NCBI RefSeq assembly: GCF_000620305.1
Contig: NZ_KK211105.1
Location: 190,812-247,701 of the forward strand
Length of the DNA: 56,890 bases
DNA from: Desulfitibacter alkalitolerans DSM 16504
Lineage (GTDB): Bacteria > Bacillota > DSM-16504 > Desulfitibacterales > Desulfitibacteraceae
Direction of reading: 5' to 3'
Positions 1 through 10,093 of this stretch are shown piece after piece; the first letter of the stretch is position 1; each line of letters starts with the position of its first letter. The notes beneath the pieces were generated by a model. That model was not told the DNA's origin and made no database searches. It saw only the letters and a program-made list of their open reading frames with translations. The position numbers and the translations under genes are program-made.

Positions 1-2
1 GC

Positions 3-86
3 TTTGCAAGGATTATTGATAAATTTTGGCCAAAATTTTTATCACTAAGGTTATGGAACTGGGATTATTATCCTGGAAGTGCATAA
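3..86 (+). CDS. Possible C-terminal tail of a gene that begins before the window
   Basis: An open frame runs from the first bases to a TAA at 84-86 and encodes 27 residues rich in Trp, Tyr, Phe and Pro (it includes FWPKFLSLRLWNWDYYPG). That composition is unlike random AT-rich noise and suggests the true end of an upstream protein, but I do not recognise the family. The 108 bases after it, up to the druH-like start at 195, hold no other feature that I can support. Confidence 0.3.
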   Translation, partial: FARIIDKFWPKFLSLRLWNWDYYPGSA

Positions 87-194
87 CTACTGATAATATA
101 GTAGTTTTAACTTTAGCCAGTTTAGATTATCCGTTTTACATTTTATTATAGCAAGAGCAATGAAATCGCACATGCGGACTGGGGCGGTGATTCT

Positions 195-3100
195 ATGCAA
201 AATAAAAGTGAAAATAATGTTACATTAAAAAATCCTAAGAAAACTATAACTCCCTTCGAAAAGCTTAAGAAGCGTATAACAAGCCAATTTCAAAAGAAAA
301 AATTTATAGGGGATATACCCATTACTGACCAAGAATATGAAATGTTAATTGATTATTTTAAAACAAGATGCAAGGCATTAATAAGCTCAAAGAAGAGCAT
401 TGCAAATGATCCGATTTTTGCAATAGCTCTTGTTCAAATAGGAATTAAGTTTTATGATGGCAACTATTGGTCACATGTTTCAAAGATCTTAGGAACTGAA
501 AAGATAAATCCAGTTGACCAGTGTCTGATTGGTAAGACGTTCATTAACACCCTTGCAGCTCATAATAAAATCATGCTAAACAAAAATGAGAGAGTTAATA
601 ATATTCTGATGCATGGTATTGTATCGGATTATTATGCTAATGAGCTCCTTGATTTCTTATTTAAGTATTACAACATTGATTTAGAAAGAGATTTACAACG
701 TAACAATACTGAAATGATGAACAATCTGATTGAGGTTACTCAAAGAAGTGATAATACCGGCAGAACATATCTACTAGTAAAGCAGACGGCAAATGCTATT
801 GGCATAAATATTCGAGGGGCAAAGATTAGGATAAGATATCTACTAAAGTTAATAGATAAATGTTTTTGGGAGCAGATTAGCCCAGAAAATTCTGGAAGTA
901 GATTTGCCAAGCTATTTATTAAATGGCAGGAGAACTCTGAGGATTTTAAAGTCCAATATAATAAGTATCATAATTTACTTGGTGGTGGAAAAAAGAATTA
1001 TGCCTCCCCATATTTAAGTTGTGGTTTTAAAGAAACAAACTTTAAACTAGTTTTGCCAACCCAGCTAATAAAAATGGACCATCAATCTGATTTACAATGG
1101 AATATATATTTTAATGGTAAGCATTTAAAGGATAATGCCGTTTCTTATCAAGCTGTAACAGGCTACAAAACCGAAGAATTAAAGGTAACTATAGATAAAG
1201 AAGATATCTTTAACGATTTTTTAATCGAACTAACATGCAATGAAAAGCGCCTCAAACTTTTCAAGATTAAAGCCAGCTGCATTAGATTTTTTGATAGAGA
1301 TGGAGACTATTTAAATATTGATAGTAGCCTGCCAAAAGGTGAAGTATATGCATTTACTCCAGAAAATGAAACCATACGTTCTGAAGCACTAATTGAAAAT
1401 GAGTTGGTTAATGGTTTAGTAAGGTGGTTTTTTGAATTTGAAGAAGGGGATATCATTAGGCTTCCAGATGGGAAAACTATAGCCATTGGGAAAAAACCAG
1501 AAGAAGGGTTGCTGCTAAGAAAGACGCTAAATGGAGCACGTGTCATCTATAATGGTAATAAGATTCCTATTTACTATGCCCCGCCAAGCATCTTACTTAA
1601 GTTGCTACCCAACAGAGCAACGGGTACAGTTCTAGACATTGATGGCATTAGATATCGATTATTTGATAAAGAAACAACAGTAATTAATTTAGATGATGGA
1701 AGCGGTGAAATGGGTTATATAGTAAATCTAGGGGATTATGGGTGCACCCATGATAATATATATACAGTCCTAGTGGATGTTCCCAATGACCGTACCAATC
1801 GTTATTGGCAATTTGCTCTTATCAATTCAATCAGCTTTCAATTTGAAGATGCTCCTTACATATTCAAATCAAAGGGAACAATTAGTTTTAATGAAGAACT
1901 AGACATATATCCTAGTGACAGTTTAGTGGAAAAAAATAACGATGAAAATTCATATAACTTTGAGATAAAACATGATGTTGATTACCTACAGTTTAAATAT
2001 AAAACACCCAAGAATCTAGAGATAAACTTTGAATTCTACATTCCTGCACTAAAATGGAGGTTTGACAAAGGTCAATGGAATTTGCAGAGACCTCAAGACA
2101 TTTGGCATAGTGATTTTCCAGCATTTATATATATAAAATACCACGAAAATAGAATCAAGCTTTCTTTGGATGAAACCCAGGAAGACTTTGATAATAGGTA
2201 TGAACAAGGAATTACCTATGCTAAATCCAAATCAAAGGATATGTTTGAATGTGATACAACACGATTTAAATCATGGTTTGGTAGAGAAAAAGTCATAAGA
2301 AGGATTTATATAGATCTTCCTAAAAACAAAATTGAATTTATCAAAGTAATTACCCAGAGCACTATCAACAATCATATCTTCAAAACAGATTACGCGTCAG
2401 GAGAGCTAATTGGTGAGCTTGATATTACTGGAAACTCAAACTATTTCGTGGACGTAATACGGGTGGATACAAAAGAACTATTAGCAGAAAAAACACCAGT
2501 AATAGATGGTAAGTTTATAGTAGAAAGCCGCTTTGCGAGTGGCATATATCAAATTAGAGTTTTTGAAGACGAAGAAGATGAAACAGGTTTTGGAGCATCA
2601 TATTATTTGCCCATAGGAAGATTTGAGCTTCAGCTAATAAATCCTTATAATTTAGAAGGGAAAAGCCTTTCAATTAAACAAATTAAAAAACATGAGAGTA
2701 TATTCCAAGTTCAGCTAAGCCGCAAATATATCATTTACGACTTAAAGAGGCATGAAGATACTGATAAAAATAATTATACCGGACAACTATTAATTAAAAA
2801 CATGTCTGGTTATAGTCTTATTGCTAACAATGTGAAAATAGAATTTATGAATTTAAATAAATTGCATTTAACTTATATATCATATTATGATGGGTATGAT
2901 TATGTAGAATTCTTATATGACACCAGCCTAAACCAGATAGTAAAAGAAGAAGAAAAAGGTCTGAAAAGAGCTGTTAGATATCGTAGATATGATAGTCTTT
3001 TTCCAGAAGATTATGTATATATTGTTGAATTTACCGATGAATCGCCCATTATTAATGAAGCGAATTTACAATCTAATCCAGTAAATTATAATGATATAAA

Positions 3101-3656
3101 GAAAACCTCACGAAAAATAACAATTGAAGAAATGGGACTATCTGTGAAGGCCTATAATTGCCTAAAAAGAGCGGGTATTTATACTGCAGAAGAGATTAAT
3201 AAGCGTAGTATAAAGGATCTCCAAAGAATTAGAAATATGGGCCGTAGTAGTCTAGAGGAAGTCGTTTTTAAAATGCAAGAACTTGGTTTTACTATTAAAG
3301 GTCTAGACATAAAGGATAAAGAGACATCCAAACCAAGTAATACTAATAGTTCAAAACCAAACCAGGAAGAGGTTCAAACTCAAAAGCAAGTATCAGTTAA
3401 CAGAACCCCTGTAATGACGAAAAATATTAATGTGGAGGTAGAGGAGATAGAAAATACAGATCCACTAGACACACCACTATCAGAAATAGGTCTGTCAATG
3501 ATGGTACTTAATTGCCTTAAAAAGGCCAATGTTCTAACAGTTAGAAATGCTGTAGAAAGAGGAACAAAGAGACTAACAGGAATACATGGTTTCAATAAAA
3601 AAATGTGTAAGGAATTAATAGACAAGCTGTATTGCTTTGGAGTTTCAATTAGGTAG
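195..3656 (+). CDS. druH: DruH-like Druantia type III protein with tandem RNA polymerase alpha-CTD-like domains
   Basis: This 1153-residue protein is called DruH because of its size and its position 11 bases upstream of a DUF1998 helicase gene, which matches the known druH-druE order; I see no catalytic motif in residues 1-960. The C-terminus carries two helix-hairpin-helix domains resembling the RNA polymerase alpha-subunit CTD. The first is at about 975-1035 (IEEMGLSVKAYNCLKRAGIY, then a RIRNMGRSSLEEV hairpin) and the second at about 1092-1150 (LSEIGLSMMVLNCLKKANVL, then GIHGFNKKMCKEL). A Ser/Gln-rich linker separates them. Such domains bind DNA or other proteins in the alpha subunit, so a DNA-docking role is inferred. 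The ATG at 195 follows a GGGGCGGTG ribosome binding site. The family assignment rests on context and could be wrong, since any large protein partnered with a DUF1998 helicase would look similar. Confidence 0.6.
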   Translation: MQNKSENNVTLKNPKKTITPFEKLKKRITSQFQKKKFIGDIPITDQEYEMLIDYFKTRCKALISSKKSIANDPIFAIALVQIGIKFYDGNYWSHVSKILGTEKINPVDQCLIGKTFINTLAAHNKIMLNKNERVNNILMHGIVSDYYANELLDFLFKYYNIDLERDLQRNNTEMMNNLIEVTQRSDNTGRTYLLVKQTANAIGINIRGAKIRIRYLLKLIDKCFWEQISPENSGSRFAKLFIKWQENSEDFKVQYNKYHNLLGGGKKNYASPYLSCGFKETNFKLVLPTQLIKMDHQSDLQWNIYFNGKHLKDNAVSYQAVTGYKTEELKVTIDKEDIFNDFLIELTCNEKRLKLFKIKASCIRFFDRDGDYLNIDSSLPKGEVYAFTPENETIRSEALIENELVNGLVRWFFEFEEGDIIRLPDGKTIAIGKKPEEGLLLRKTLNGARVIYNGNKIPIYYAPPSILLKLLPNRATGTVLDIDGIRYRLFDKETTVINLDDGSGEMGYIVNLGDYGCTHDNIYTVLVDVPNDRTNRYWQFALINSISFQFEDAPYIFKSKGTISFNEELDIYPSDSLVEKNNDENSYNFEIKHDVDYLQFKYKTPKNLEINFEFYIPALKWRFDKGQWNLQRPQDIWHSDFPAFIYIKYHENRIKLSLDETQEDFDNRYEQGITYAKSKSKDMFECDTTRFKSWFGREKVIRRIYIDLPKNKIEFIKVITQSTINNHIFKTDYASGELIGELDITGNSNYFVDVIRVDTKELLAEKTPVIDGKFIVESRFASGIYQIRVFEDEEDETGFGASYYLPIGRFELQLINPYNLEGKSLSIKQIKKHESIFQVQLSRKYIIYDLKRHEDTDKNNYTGQLLIKNMSGYSLIANNVKIEFMNLNKLHLTYISYYDGYDYVEFLYDTSLNQIVKEEEKGLKRAVRYRRYDSLFPEDYVYIVEFTDESPIINEANLQSNPVNYNDIKKTSRKITIEEMGLSVKAYNCLKRAGIYTAEEINKRSIKDLQRIRNMGRSSLEEVVFKMQELGFTIKGLDIKDKETSKPSNTNSSKPNQEEVQTQKQVSVNRTPVMTKNINVEVEEIENTDPLDTPLSEIGLSMMVLNCLKKANVLTVRNAVERGTKRLTGIHGFNKKMCKELIDKLYCFGVSIR

Positions 3657-3667
3657 GGGGAGAAAAA

Positions 3668-4621
3668 ATGAGCTTTTCACCAGTAAATGCATCTAAGAAC
3701 ATTCTGGATAAGTATAAAAGGTATCTACAAACAACATTTAGTATTAATGATGAATATTATTCTAAACAGTTTAGCAAAGAGCTTAATAAGATAAACTTGC
3801 TTGCAAAAGGGCCATTTTTAGATGTTAATGACTCATTTGTAAAGGGAAGAAGTATTGAAGAGTTAATTAAAGGTGGCCTTCTAGCAAAGGGATTCCAAAA
3901 ACTAAAAGTGCCATTAACCAGGCCATTATATAAACATCAAGAAGAGGCAGTTTCTAAAGTGCAAAATGAAAAAAATATTGTAGTCTCTACAGGAACTGGA
4001 TCAGGTAAAACTGAAAGTTTTCTAATTCCTGTATTTAATTATTTATTCCGTCAACATGAAGAAAATAAACTAGATCCTGGAGTGCGTGCACTAATAATAT
4101 ATCCCATGAATGCACTTGCAAATGATCAAACTGAAAGACTGAGAGATCTTCTAGCAAACTATCCTGAAATAACCTATGGGAGCTATACTGGCCAGACAAA
4201 AGGAAAATTTAGCGATGCACTTGTAGAATACAAAAATCTTAACAACGGGGAAATGCCCATAAAAAATGAGCTAATTTCTAGAGAACAAATGAAAGATACT
4301 CCACCGCATATTTTAATAACAAATTACGCAATGCTGGAATATTTGATGCTAAGACCCGATGATAATGTTTTCTTTGATGGAGAGTATGCTGAGAACTGGA
4401 AGTTTATTATTCTGGATGAAGCACATGTATATAAGGGTTCAACAGGTATTGAGGTTGCAATGCTTTTAAGAAGATTAAAAGCTAAACTGTCAAAGGATAA
4501 TTTAAGATACATCTTAACTAGTGCAACCCTTGGCGAAAAGCATGACAACCCTCAAGTTGCACAGTTTGCTCAACGCTTATGTAATAGTGATTTTTCAGAA
4601 GCTTGGAGTGCTCAGGCCTAG
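3668..4621 (+). pseudogene. druE: 5' part of DruE-like SF2 helicase gene, interrupted by an IS3 element
   Basis: The intact part encodes the N-terminal RecA lobe of a superfamily 2 helicase. It has Walker A STGTGSGKTESF at residues 106-117, motif Ia YPMNALANDQ, the Walker B/DEAH box ILDEAHVYKG near 248, and motif III LTSATLG near 283. True coding ends at GCT 4601-4603; the next six residues and the TAG at 4619-4621 belong to the insertion sequence. Deleting 4604-6074 and one GCT copy joins ...DFSEA to DIVRATRLK... in frame, giving a 1566-residue protein when read through to 9842. The ribosome binding site is AGGGGGAG, 11 bases after the druH stop, so the two genes were probably co-transcribed. 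As it stands the fragment lacks the second helicase lobe and should be inactive. Confidence 0.75.
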
Positions 4622-4842
4622 CTGGACACGCATAAAGTTCCCTTTTCTCTTTATTTCATACAAATGCTCTGTTTCTCTTTTTATCTATTTTGTGGGCTCT
4701 GCCCACACCCGCCCTCGCCGGTAGGCAGGTGGTCATGCTTTGCAAGACCACCTAACAATAGGGTATTGGCTTCGTGGCAGTAAAGGGTAAAGCTTCGCCC
4801 GGCTAAAGCCGGCCCTTGACTGCCTGCAATGTCTGTGGCTCT

Positions 4843-5670
4843 TTAAGCTACTAGTGACTGGGTCTCTCTGTGATATCTTTCATATTCCATGGGTGACATG
4901 TAGTCTAAGCTGCTGTGAGACCTTTTTGAATTATACCAAGTCTCTATATAGTTAATTATTGCTAATCTTGCTTCTTCTCGGGTCTTAAAACGCCTTCTAT
5001 GAACCAGGTCTTTCTTTAATGTGGCAAAAAAGGATTCCATACAGGCATTATCATAGCAGTCTCCTTTTGCACTCATGCTTTGTCTTATGCCATTTTCTCT
5101 AAGCTTGTCCTGATAATCATAGGCTGCATACTGTGAGCCGCGATCTGAATGAAATATAAGTCCTTTTTGAGGCTTCTCTCTTTTTATTGCCATCTCTAGT
5201 GCACTAATTGTTAGCTGTTTTGTCATTCTGCTATCTAATGCCCAACCAACTATTTTTTTGTGGTATAGGTCTTCAATTGCAGCTAAGTAGAGCCAGCCTT
5301 CTTGAGTTGCTATAAAGGTAATATCTCCAACCCACTTTTGGTTAATTTTTTCAGCTTTAAAATCTTTGTTTAATAAGTTAGGAGCTACTGGATAGTTGTG
5401 ATTTGAATTGGTAGTAGCTTTGTATCTAGATCTTAGAACACTAATTAACCCATATTCCTTCATAAGTCGTCTTACTCGCTGGTTGCTTGTTTTTATGCCT
5501 TTTTTTCTTAATTGTCTTTTTATTCTTCTGTGACCATAGGTGCTATCTGACTCATCAAATATTTCTTTTATGTGAGTAATCAGATCTCTGTCGTTTAATT
5601 CACGATGACTTATAGGCCTATTAAGCCACTCATAGTATGTGCTCCTACCTATTTCTAAGATTTGGCACAT
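4843..5670 (-). CDS. IS3-family transposase OrfB (DDE catalytic domain)
   Basis: This 275-residue rve-type integrase-core protein has the three catalytic acidic residues in the expected places: Asp in WVGDITFIAT, Asp in IFHSDRGSQYA, and Glu in CYDNACMESFFATLKKDL. An HTH_21 region (TYGHRRIKRQLRKKG) lies upstream. The same frame stays open above the first ATG, through an overlap with orfA. The active protein is therefore expected to be an OrfAB fusion made by -1 frameshifting, as is known for this family. No disabling mutation is visible. It catalyses excision and integration of the surrounding element. Confidence 0.93.
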   Translation of the reverse strand: MCQILEIGRSTYYEWLNRPISHRELNDRDLITHIKEIFDESDSTYGHRRIKRQLRKKGIKTSNQRVRRLMKEYGLISVLRSRYKATTNSNHNYPVAPNLLNKDFKAEKINQKWVGDITFIATQEGWLYLAAIEDLYHKKIVGWALDSRMTKQLTISALEMAIKREKPQKGLIFHSDRGSQYAAYDYQDKLRENGIRQSMSAKGDCYDNACMESFFATLKKDLVHRRRFKTREEARLAIINYIETWYNSKRSHSSLDYMSPMEYERYHRETQSLVA

Positions 5671-5717
5671 CTTCTTGACGGGAAATTCGGAGCTAAGTTC
5701 TTTTATTATTAAATACT

Positions 5718-6002
5718 TTATTTCACGTCTCTGCTGAAGATGGCCATGGCTTTTTTTAATATTGCATTTTCAACCTCTAAGTCTTTAATCTTTTTTTCTA
5801 ATGCTTTTTGATCGGCATCAGCTGGCCGAAGATTTCCTTTGCCGGGAAAGGCGTCTTCTCCATGTTCACTATATTGCTTGACCCATCTTCTAACTGCTGT
5901 AGCACTTACTCCTATATCTTTGGCTACATCTACTGGCTTTTTACCTAATTCTGTAACAAGCTTTACTATATCTTTTTTATATTCTTCTGTAAATTTACTC
6001 AT
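5718..6002 (-). CDS. IS3-family transposase OrfA (helix-turn-helix)
   Basis: This 94-residue DNA-binding protein belongs to the HTH_8/HTH_28 kind. The helix-turn-helix is around KPVDVAKDIGVSATAVRRWV, followed by a short leucine-zipper-like helix (KALEKKIKDLEVENAILKK). In this family OrfA recognises the element ends. The start chosen is ATG 6000-6002 (MSKFTEEYKK), where family similarity begins. The frame stays open up to 6059 inside the terminal inverted repeat, so a longer form is possible but less likely. Its end overlaps the upstream extension of orfB in the -1 frame. Confidence 0.88.
   Translation of the reverse strand: MSKFTEEYKKDIVKLVTELGKKPVDVAKDIGVSATAVRRWVKQYSEHGEDAFPGKGNLRPADADQKALEKKIKDLEVENAILKKAMAIFSRDVK
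5751..5757 (-). other. Likely -1 programmed frameshift site (A7) between orfA and orfB
   Basis: On the minus strand, orfA reads TTA AAA AAA GCC near its end, giving a run of seven A followed by G. The orfB frame is open from this point through to the annotated orfB start and continues into the catalytic domain. A run of A6-A7 followed by G is the standard slippery site of IS3 elements that make an OrfAB fusion. The slip itself is inferred. Confidence 0.65.
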
Positions 6003-6077
6003 TGCCTTAACACGCCCTTTCTTATCTTTTATTATAGATCCTTTCTGCGTGTCCGGCAAACTCTCTACAGTCTAGCT

Positions 6078-9000
6078 GACATTGTCAGGGCAACGAGATT
6101 AAAACTACAGGTGCCAAAAGAACTAAATGAATTATCATCAGACTTTTATAATGAAATTGCAGATATGATTAATAATCTAGAAAATGAGAAAAAGATAGTG
6201 GAAGAAATCCAAAACAGCACTAGTCTTTGTTATAAAGGTAATCTTGAAGAAGTCTTATATGATGTACTGCTTCACGAAGGAAACTATTGGAACATAAGAA
6301 ACTGCTTGCAGTCAACCAGAACCGTATCAGAATTGGCAGACTTAATGAACTGGTCACAACGGGACATTGAAAACTTTGTCACTGTTGCGTCAAAAGCTGA
6401 AAAAAACGGAGATAGATTATTTGATGCTCGTTATCACATGTTTTTAAGAGCCACTGAAAGCGTCTTTATAACCCTAAATCCAAGCAGAAAACTATTTTTA
6501 ACAAGGAAGCACGTTCATTTTGAAAAAGACGAAGACTACAAAGTATTTGAAATAGCTACCTGCTCCTTTTGTCATGTCATTTATATAGTCGGCCAAATAG
6601 TAGATAATAGGGTTGAACAATCAAGTGTGGTTGATGAGGACAATATCAGGTCAGTATTTATGCTGGGCAATAGTATTTCTGACATAGATGAAGACCATTC
6701 TCTTGAAGATGAAAATATCAAAGCTGAAGAATATGAGCTTTGTTCTAGATGTGGCTTATTATGTAGACCTGGTACCCCTGACGAGAAACGCTGTGGGCAC
6801 GAAATGAGCTATTTTGTTAATGTTTTTAAAATTAAGATCGAAAATACAAGCAAAGTATTAACCAAATGCTTATCTTGTGAAAATACCAATAACTTTGGCA
6901 TACTGCGAATGTTTTTTTCAGGACACGAAGCTGCTACCAGCGTAATAGGCACAGCATTATTTGAACAGCTGCCGTCATATTCTATTAAGATTGAAACCAT
7001 AGAAGAAGATGATGATACAGGATTTGTTGTTGGCAGTGGTAGTATAACAACCGAAACAAAATTAAATATGGCCAAACAATTTATTGCCTTTTCTGATAAT
7101 AGACAGGCTGCAGCATTTTACTCCAGCTACTTAGACCAAACCTATAAAAATATTTTATACAAAAGACTTATTATTGAAACCTTAAAGGATAAATCATATT
7201 TATCCAGGGGAAAGGGCTTATCAGATTTTATTGAGGATCTAATCTATCAGTATGAGAAGTATAACATAGCTGTTAAATCAACTGATTTCACGCAAAAAGA
7301 GGCTTGGAAGGCTGCACTACATGAAATAGTTGATAATAATGGCAATACCTCATTATTTAGGATGGGTTTAGTAGGAATTTCATTAAATACAGAATTGATG
7401 CAGGGAAACAGTAAACTAAACCTCACAGCAGATGATGTTGCTACCATCTGTAATGTAATTGCATTGGGAATTATGTCAGATGCAGCAGTATCCTATGCCG
7501 CCAACCTAAACACTGCTGACAAGCAATATTTTACTCATAATGGAGTTGAATATAGCTATACCCTTTCAGACGCAGATCCTAAAGCCTATAAACGCTCATT
7601 TATTCCAACCAAAGCAAATATGACAAATAAAAGGCTTGATTATTTTATAAAGGTGTTAAAGAAGGCGGGCAATGATATAACTGAAGATGAGGCTAGGAAC
7701 TTGTTAGAAAGGGGTATATGGAAGATCTTTTTAGCCATGAGGTATTTAAAAGCAGGCGATGGTAAGTACAAGATTGATGCAGAAAAAATAGTAATGTCTA
7801 GGCATGATGACTGGTATGTCTGTCCCAAATGCCAAAAAATTACAATTCATAATGCATTTAACGTATGTCCCTCCTTCAAATGTGATGGAGAACTTCAATC
7901 AATAGATGTTGAAAAAACTTTTAACAACAACCATTATTATAGAATATACCAAGAACTTGATATAAGAGAACTTAGAGTAGTAGAACATACCGCTCAACTT
8001 AATAAGGAAATGGCTTATGAATACCAGAAGAAGTTTAAACTTAAAGAAATTGATATTTTAAGCTGTTCCACAACCTTTGAAATGGGGGTTGATGTTGGCA
8101 CCCTTGAAACAGTCTTTATGAGAAATATACCGCCTTCTCCGTCAAACTATGCACAAAGGGCAGGACGAGCAGGAAGAAATAAGCATTCGGCGGCTTATGC
8201 CATTACTTTTTGCAATAAGAGCTCGCATGATTTTTCTTTTTTTAAAAACCCGGAAAAAATGATTAAAGGAAGAATTGAGCCCCCTAAATTCAATGTGGAA
8301 AATGACAAGGTAGCCATTAGACATCTGTATGCATCAGCGTTGGGTTTCTTTTGGAAGGAATACCGGGATTATTTTGCAAAAACTTCAAATATGGTTGAGA
8401 GTCTAGAAGGCAAACCTAGTGGTTATGATTTATTTGAACAGTACCTAAAATCACACCCTGTTGGCCTAAAGAACTATTTGTCTGCATTTTTGTCGAATAG
8501 CTTAGCTAAAAGATTTGGTGTAGATAAATTTGCTTGGATAAATGGTCTACTGTCTAAGGAAAGTGGTGAAGAGGGTGTTTTTACAAAGGCTGTTCTAGAA
8601 TATGAATATGAAGTTAGTATTCTAAAAGAAGCAATTGAGAGAGCCATGGCAGCCGAGCATGGAAGGATTGATAATTTAAGGCAGCGGTTAAAGGTATATA
8701 GAAACGAGGACGTATTATCATTTTTGTCTAGGAAAAACGTACTCCCCAAATATGGCTTTCCCGTGGACACAGTAGAAATGACTATAGTTGACAGAACAAA
8801 TAAGACCAGGCTGGGTCTTCAGCTTCAAAGAGATTTATCAATGGCAATATCTGAATATGCACCGGATTCACAGATTGTTGCCAATGGCAATCTAATTACC
8901 AGTAGATACATAAGAAAAATACCTAATATGAGCTGGAAACAGTATGACTATATTTTGTGTGAGTGCAAAACCCTTAATATCGATCCTCACACAGAGGATG

Positions 9001-9842
9001 ATGAGTTTTCCAACTTGGACAGCTACAAACAGTGTGGTAAGCTGCTAAACATAGCTTCAAGAAAAGTCTTCTTAATACCTCAGTTTGGCTTTGAAGCAGA
9101 TGGCGATAGAATAACAAAACCTGGTCTTAAAAAGCCAGTAAGAACTTATAAGGGTGAAATAGCCTATGTAGGTTACAAAAATGATATAGCCATGAATAGA
9201 TTTGAAATCAAAAAAGCAAGTATTGAGTTAGGACTTAGTAAAGCTGATGAGATGGCTGTACTCAACGAATCTAACTTTTATGTTTGTGAATACTGTGGTT
9301 ATACAGTTTTAGATAATAAAGAGTTTAAGAAGACAAAGCGGGAAAAACATAGTGCACCTTCTGGGTATTCTTGTAGAAATGATGGATCAAACAGACTGAA
9401 ACAATTTGCATTAGGATATAGATTTGAAACAGATGTAGTTCAAGTGAGGTTTTTAAACCCTGATTTAATGGATCGGGAAGTTGCATTGTCAGTTCTCCAT
9501 GGTTTTTTAAGAGGCTTCAGCAGTTTTATGTATATTGAGCAAAATGACATTTTTGGCTGTTTAAATTACTTTTTTAATAATATAACCCACCGGCCTAATT
9601 ATGCTCTGATTCTATATGATAAAACACCAGGTGGTGCAGGTCATGTTAGGCGTTTAGATAACGAAAAAACTATGGAAGGTGTATTACTAGAGACAGCTAG
9701 ACTTATGGCCCAGTGTGATTGTGGTGGTGAAGACAAAGGTTCATCCTGCTATACATGCTTGCGGGGATATTATAATCAAAACTACCACGATAGATTAAAA
9801 CGTAGCTATGTCATTGACTTTATTAATGATTTGTTTGAATGA
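6078..9842 (+). pseudogene. druE: 3' part of DruE-like SF2 helicase gene (C-terminal lobe and DUF1998)
   Basis: Coding resumes with GAC ATT GTC after the duplicated GCT, reading DIVRATRLKLQVPKEL. The first possible start codon after the IS is GTG 6111, so a 1243-residue fragment could still be translated if transcribed. It contains CxxC pairs that probably bind zinc (CSFCH, CSRCGLLC, CPKC), helicase motifs V and VI (STTFEMGVDVG, then QRAGRAGRNK), and a C-terminal DUF1998/MZB-type region with YDKTPGGAGHV and CDCGGEDKGSSCYTCLRGY. These features fit DruE rather than a simple restriction helicase. Cut off from its ATPase lobe it cannot be a working motor. Apart from the IS I see no frameshift or stop, so decay has not progressed further. 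Confidence 0.75.
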
Positions 9843-9877
9843 TTTACTAAACATCACATTTATACAGCAAATTATGA

Positions 9878-9923
9878 AAGCTGTGCAGAAATCTCTAGGT
9901 GTTGTCTAGCTTGACAGCTTTTT
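9878..9923 (+). terminator. Possible terminator after the druH-druE module
   Basis: AAGCTGT at 9878-9884 can pair with ACAGCTT at 9914-9920, and the second arm runs into five T residues. The 29-base loop is long for an intrinsic terminator, so the call is tentative. The 251-base gap between the druE-like gene and brxF otherwise holds only the promoter described next. Confidence 0.3.
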
Positions 9924-10003
9924 CAATTAGTTAAGAGAAAGAAGGACTATAGATTTTGCGAAATTGTTCAAATTGTTGACCAATGGTTTATTTCAAAACC
10001 TTT

Positions 10004-10037
10004 TTGTCAATACCTACGATACAAGCTAAAATATAAT
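10004..10037 (+). promoter_or_regulatory. Promoter of the BREX operon
   Basis: TTGTCA at 10004-10009 lies 17 bases from TAAAAT at 10027-10032, a near-consensus sigma-A pair. A perfect TATAAT overlaps it at 10032-10037. The site is 57-90 bases upstream of the brxF start, which has a very strong ribosome binding site (AGGGGGAGG). No clear operator palindrome is visible nearby. Confidence 0.6.
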
Positions 10038-10093
10038 TTGAAATATAAACCCATAAATGAATTCTAAAATAAAGAGCATAGAGGGGGAGGAAT

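Larger units (their letters stand above)
4604..6074 (-). mobile_element. IS3-family insertion sequence (1471 bp) inside the druE-like gene
   Basis: The boundaries were deduced from the host gene. GCT is present on both sides (4601-4603 and 6075-6077), and the host frame closes perfectly when the element and one GCT are removed. The ends are imperfect inverted repeats: the left begins TGGAGTGCTCAGG, and the right, read on the minus strand, begins TAGACTGTAGAG. Both lead into a well-conserved GGACACGCAnAAAG block. The element carries orfA and orfB on the minus strand. About 220 bases between the left end and the orfB stop are non-coding and contain GC-rich inverted repeats. A 3-bp target duplication and a two-ORF DDE transposase are typical of IS3. 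The identical TSD copies and the undamaged transposase suggest a recent insertion. Confidence 0.88.

Noticed and set aside
4604-4621. The helicase 5' fragment as a complete 317-residue protein ending in WSAQA
   Set aside because: The last residues and the stop codon come from the IS3 left end; the native sequence continues at 6078.
4620-6058. IS3 ends placed at the GGACACGCA inverted repeat core
   Set aside because: No target duplication is found there. Moving outward to TGGAG/AGTCTA gives the GCT duplication and restores the host frame.
195-9842. DISARM (DrmA/DrmB) as the identity of the first two genes
   Set aside because: DISARM splits the helicase and DUF1998 proteins differently and needs a methyltransferase and DrmC. 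Here one protein carries both the helicase and DUF1998, with a large partner upstream, which fits Druantia III better.
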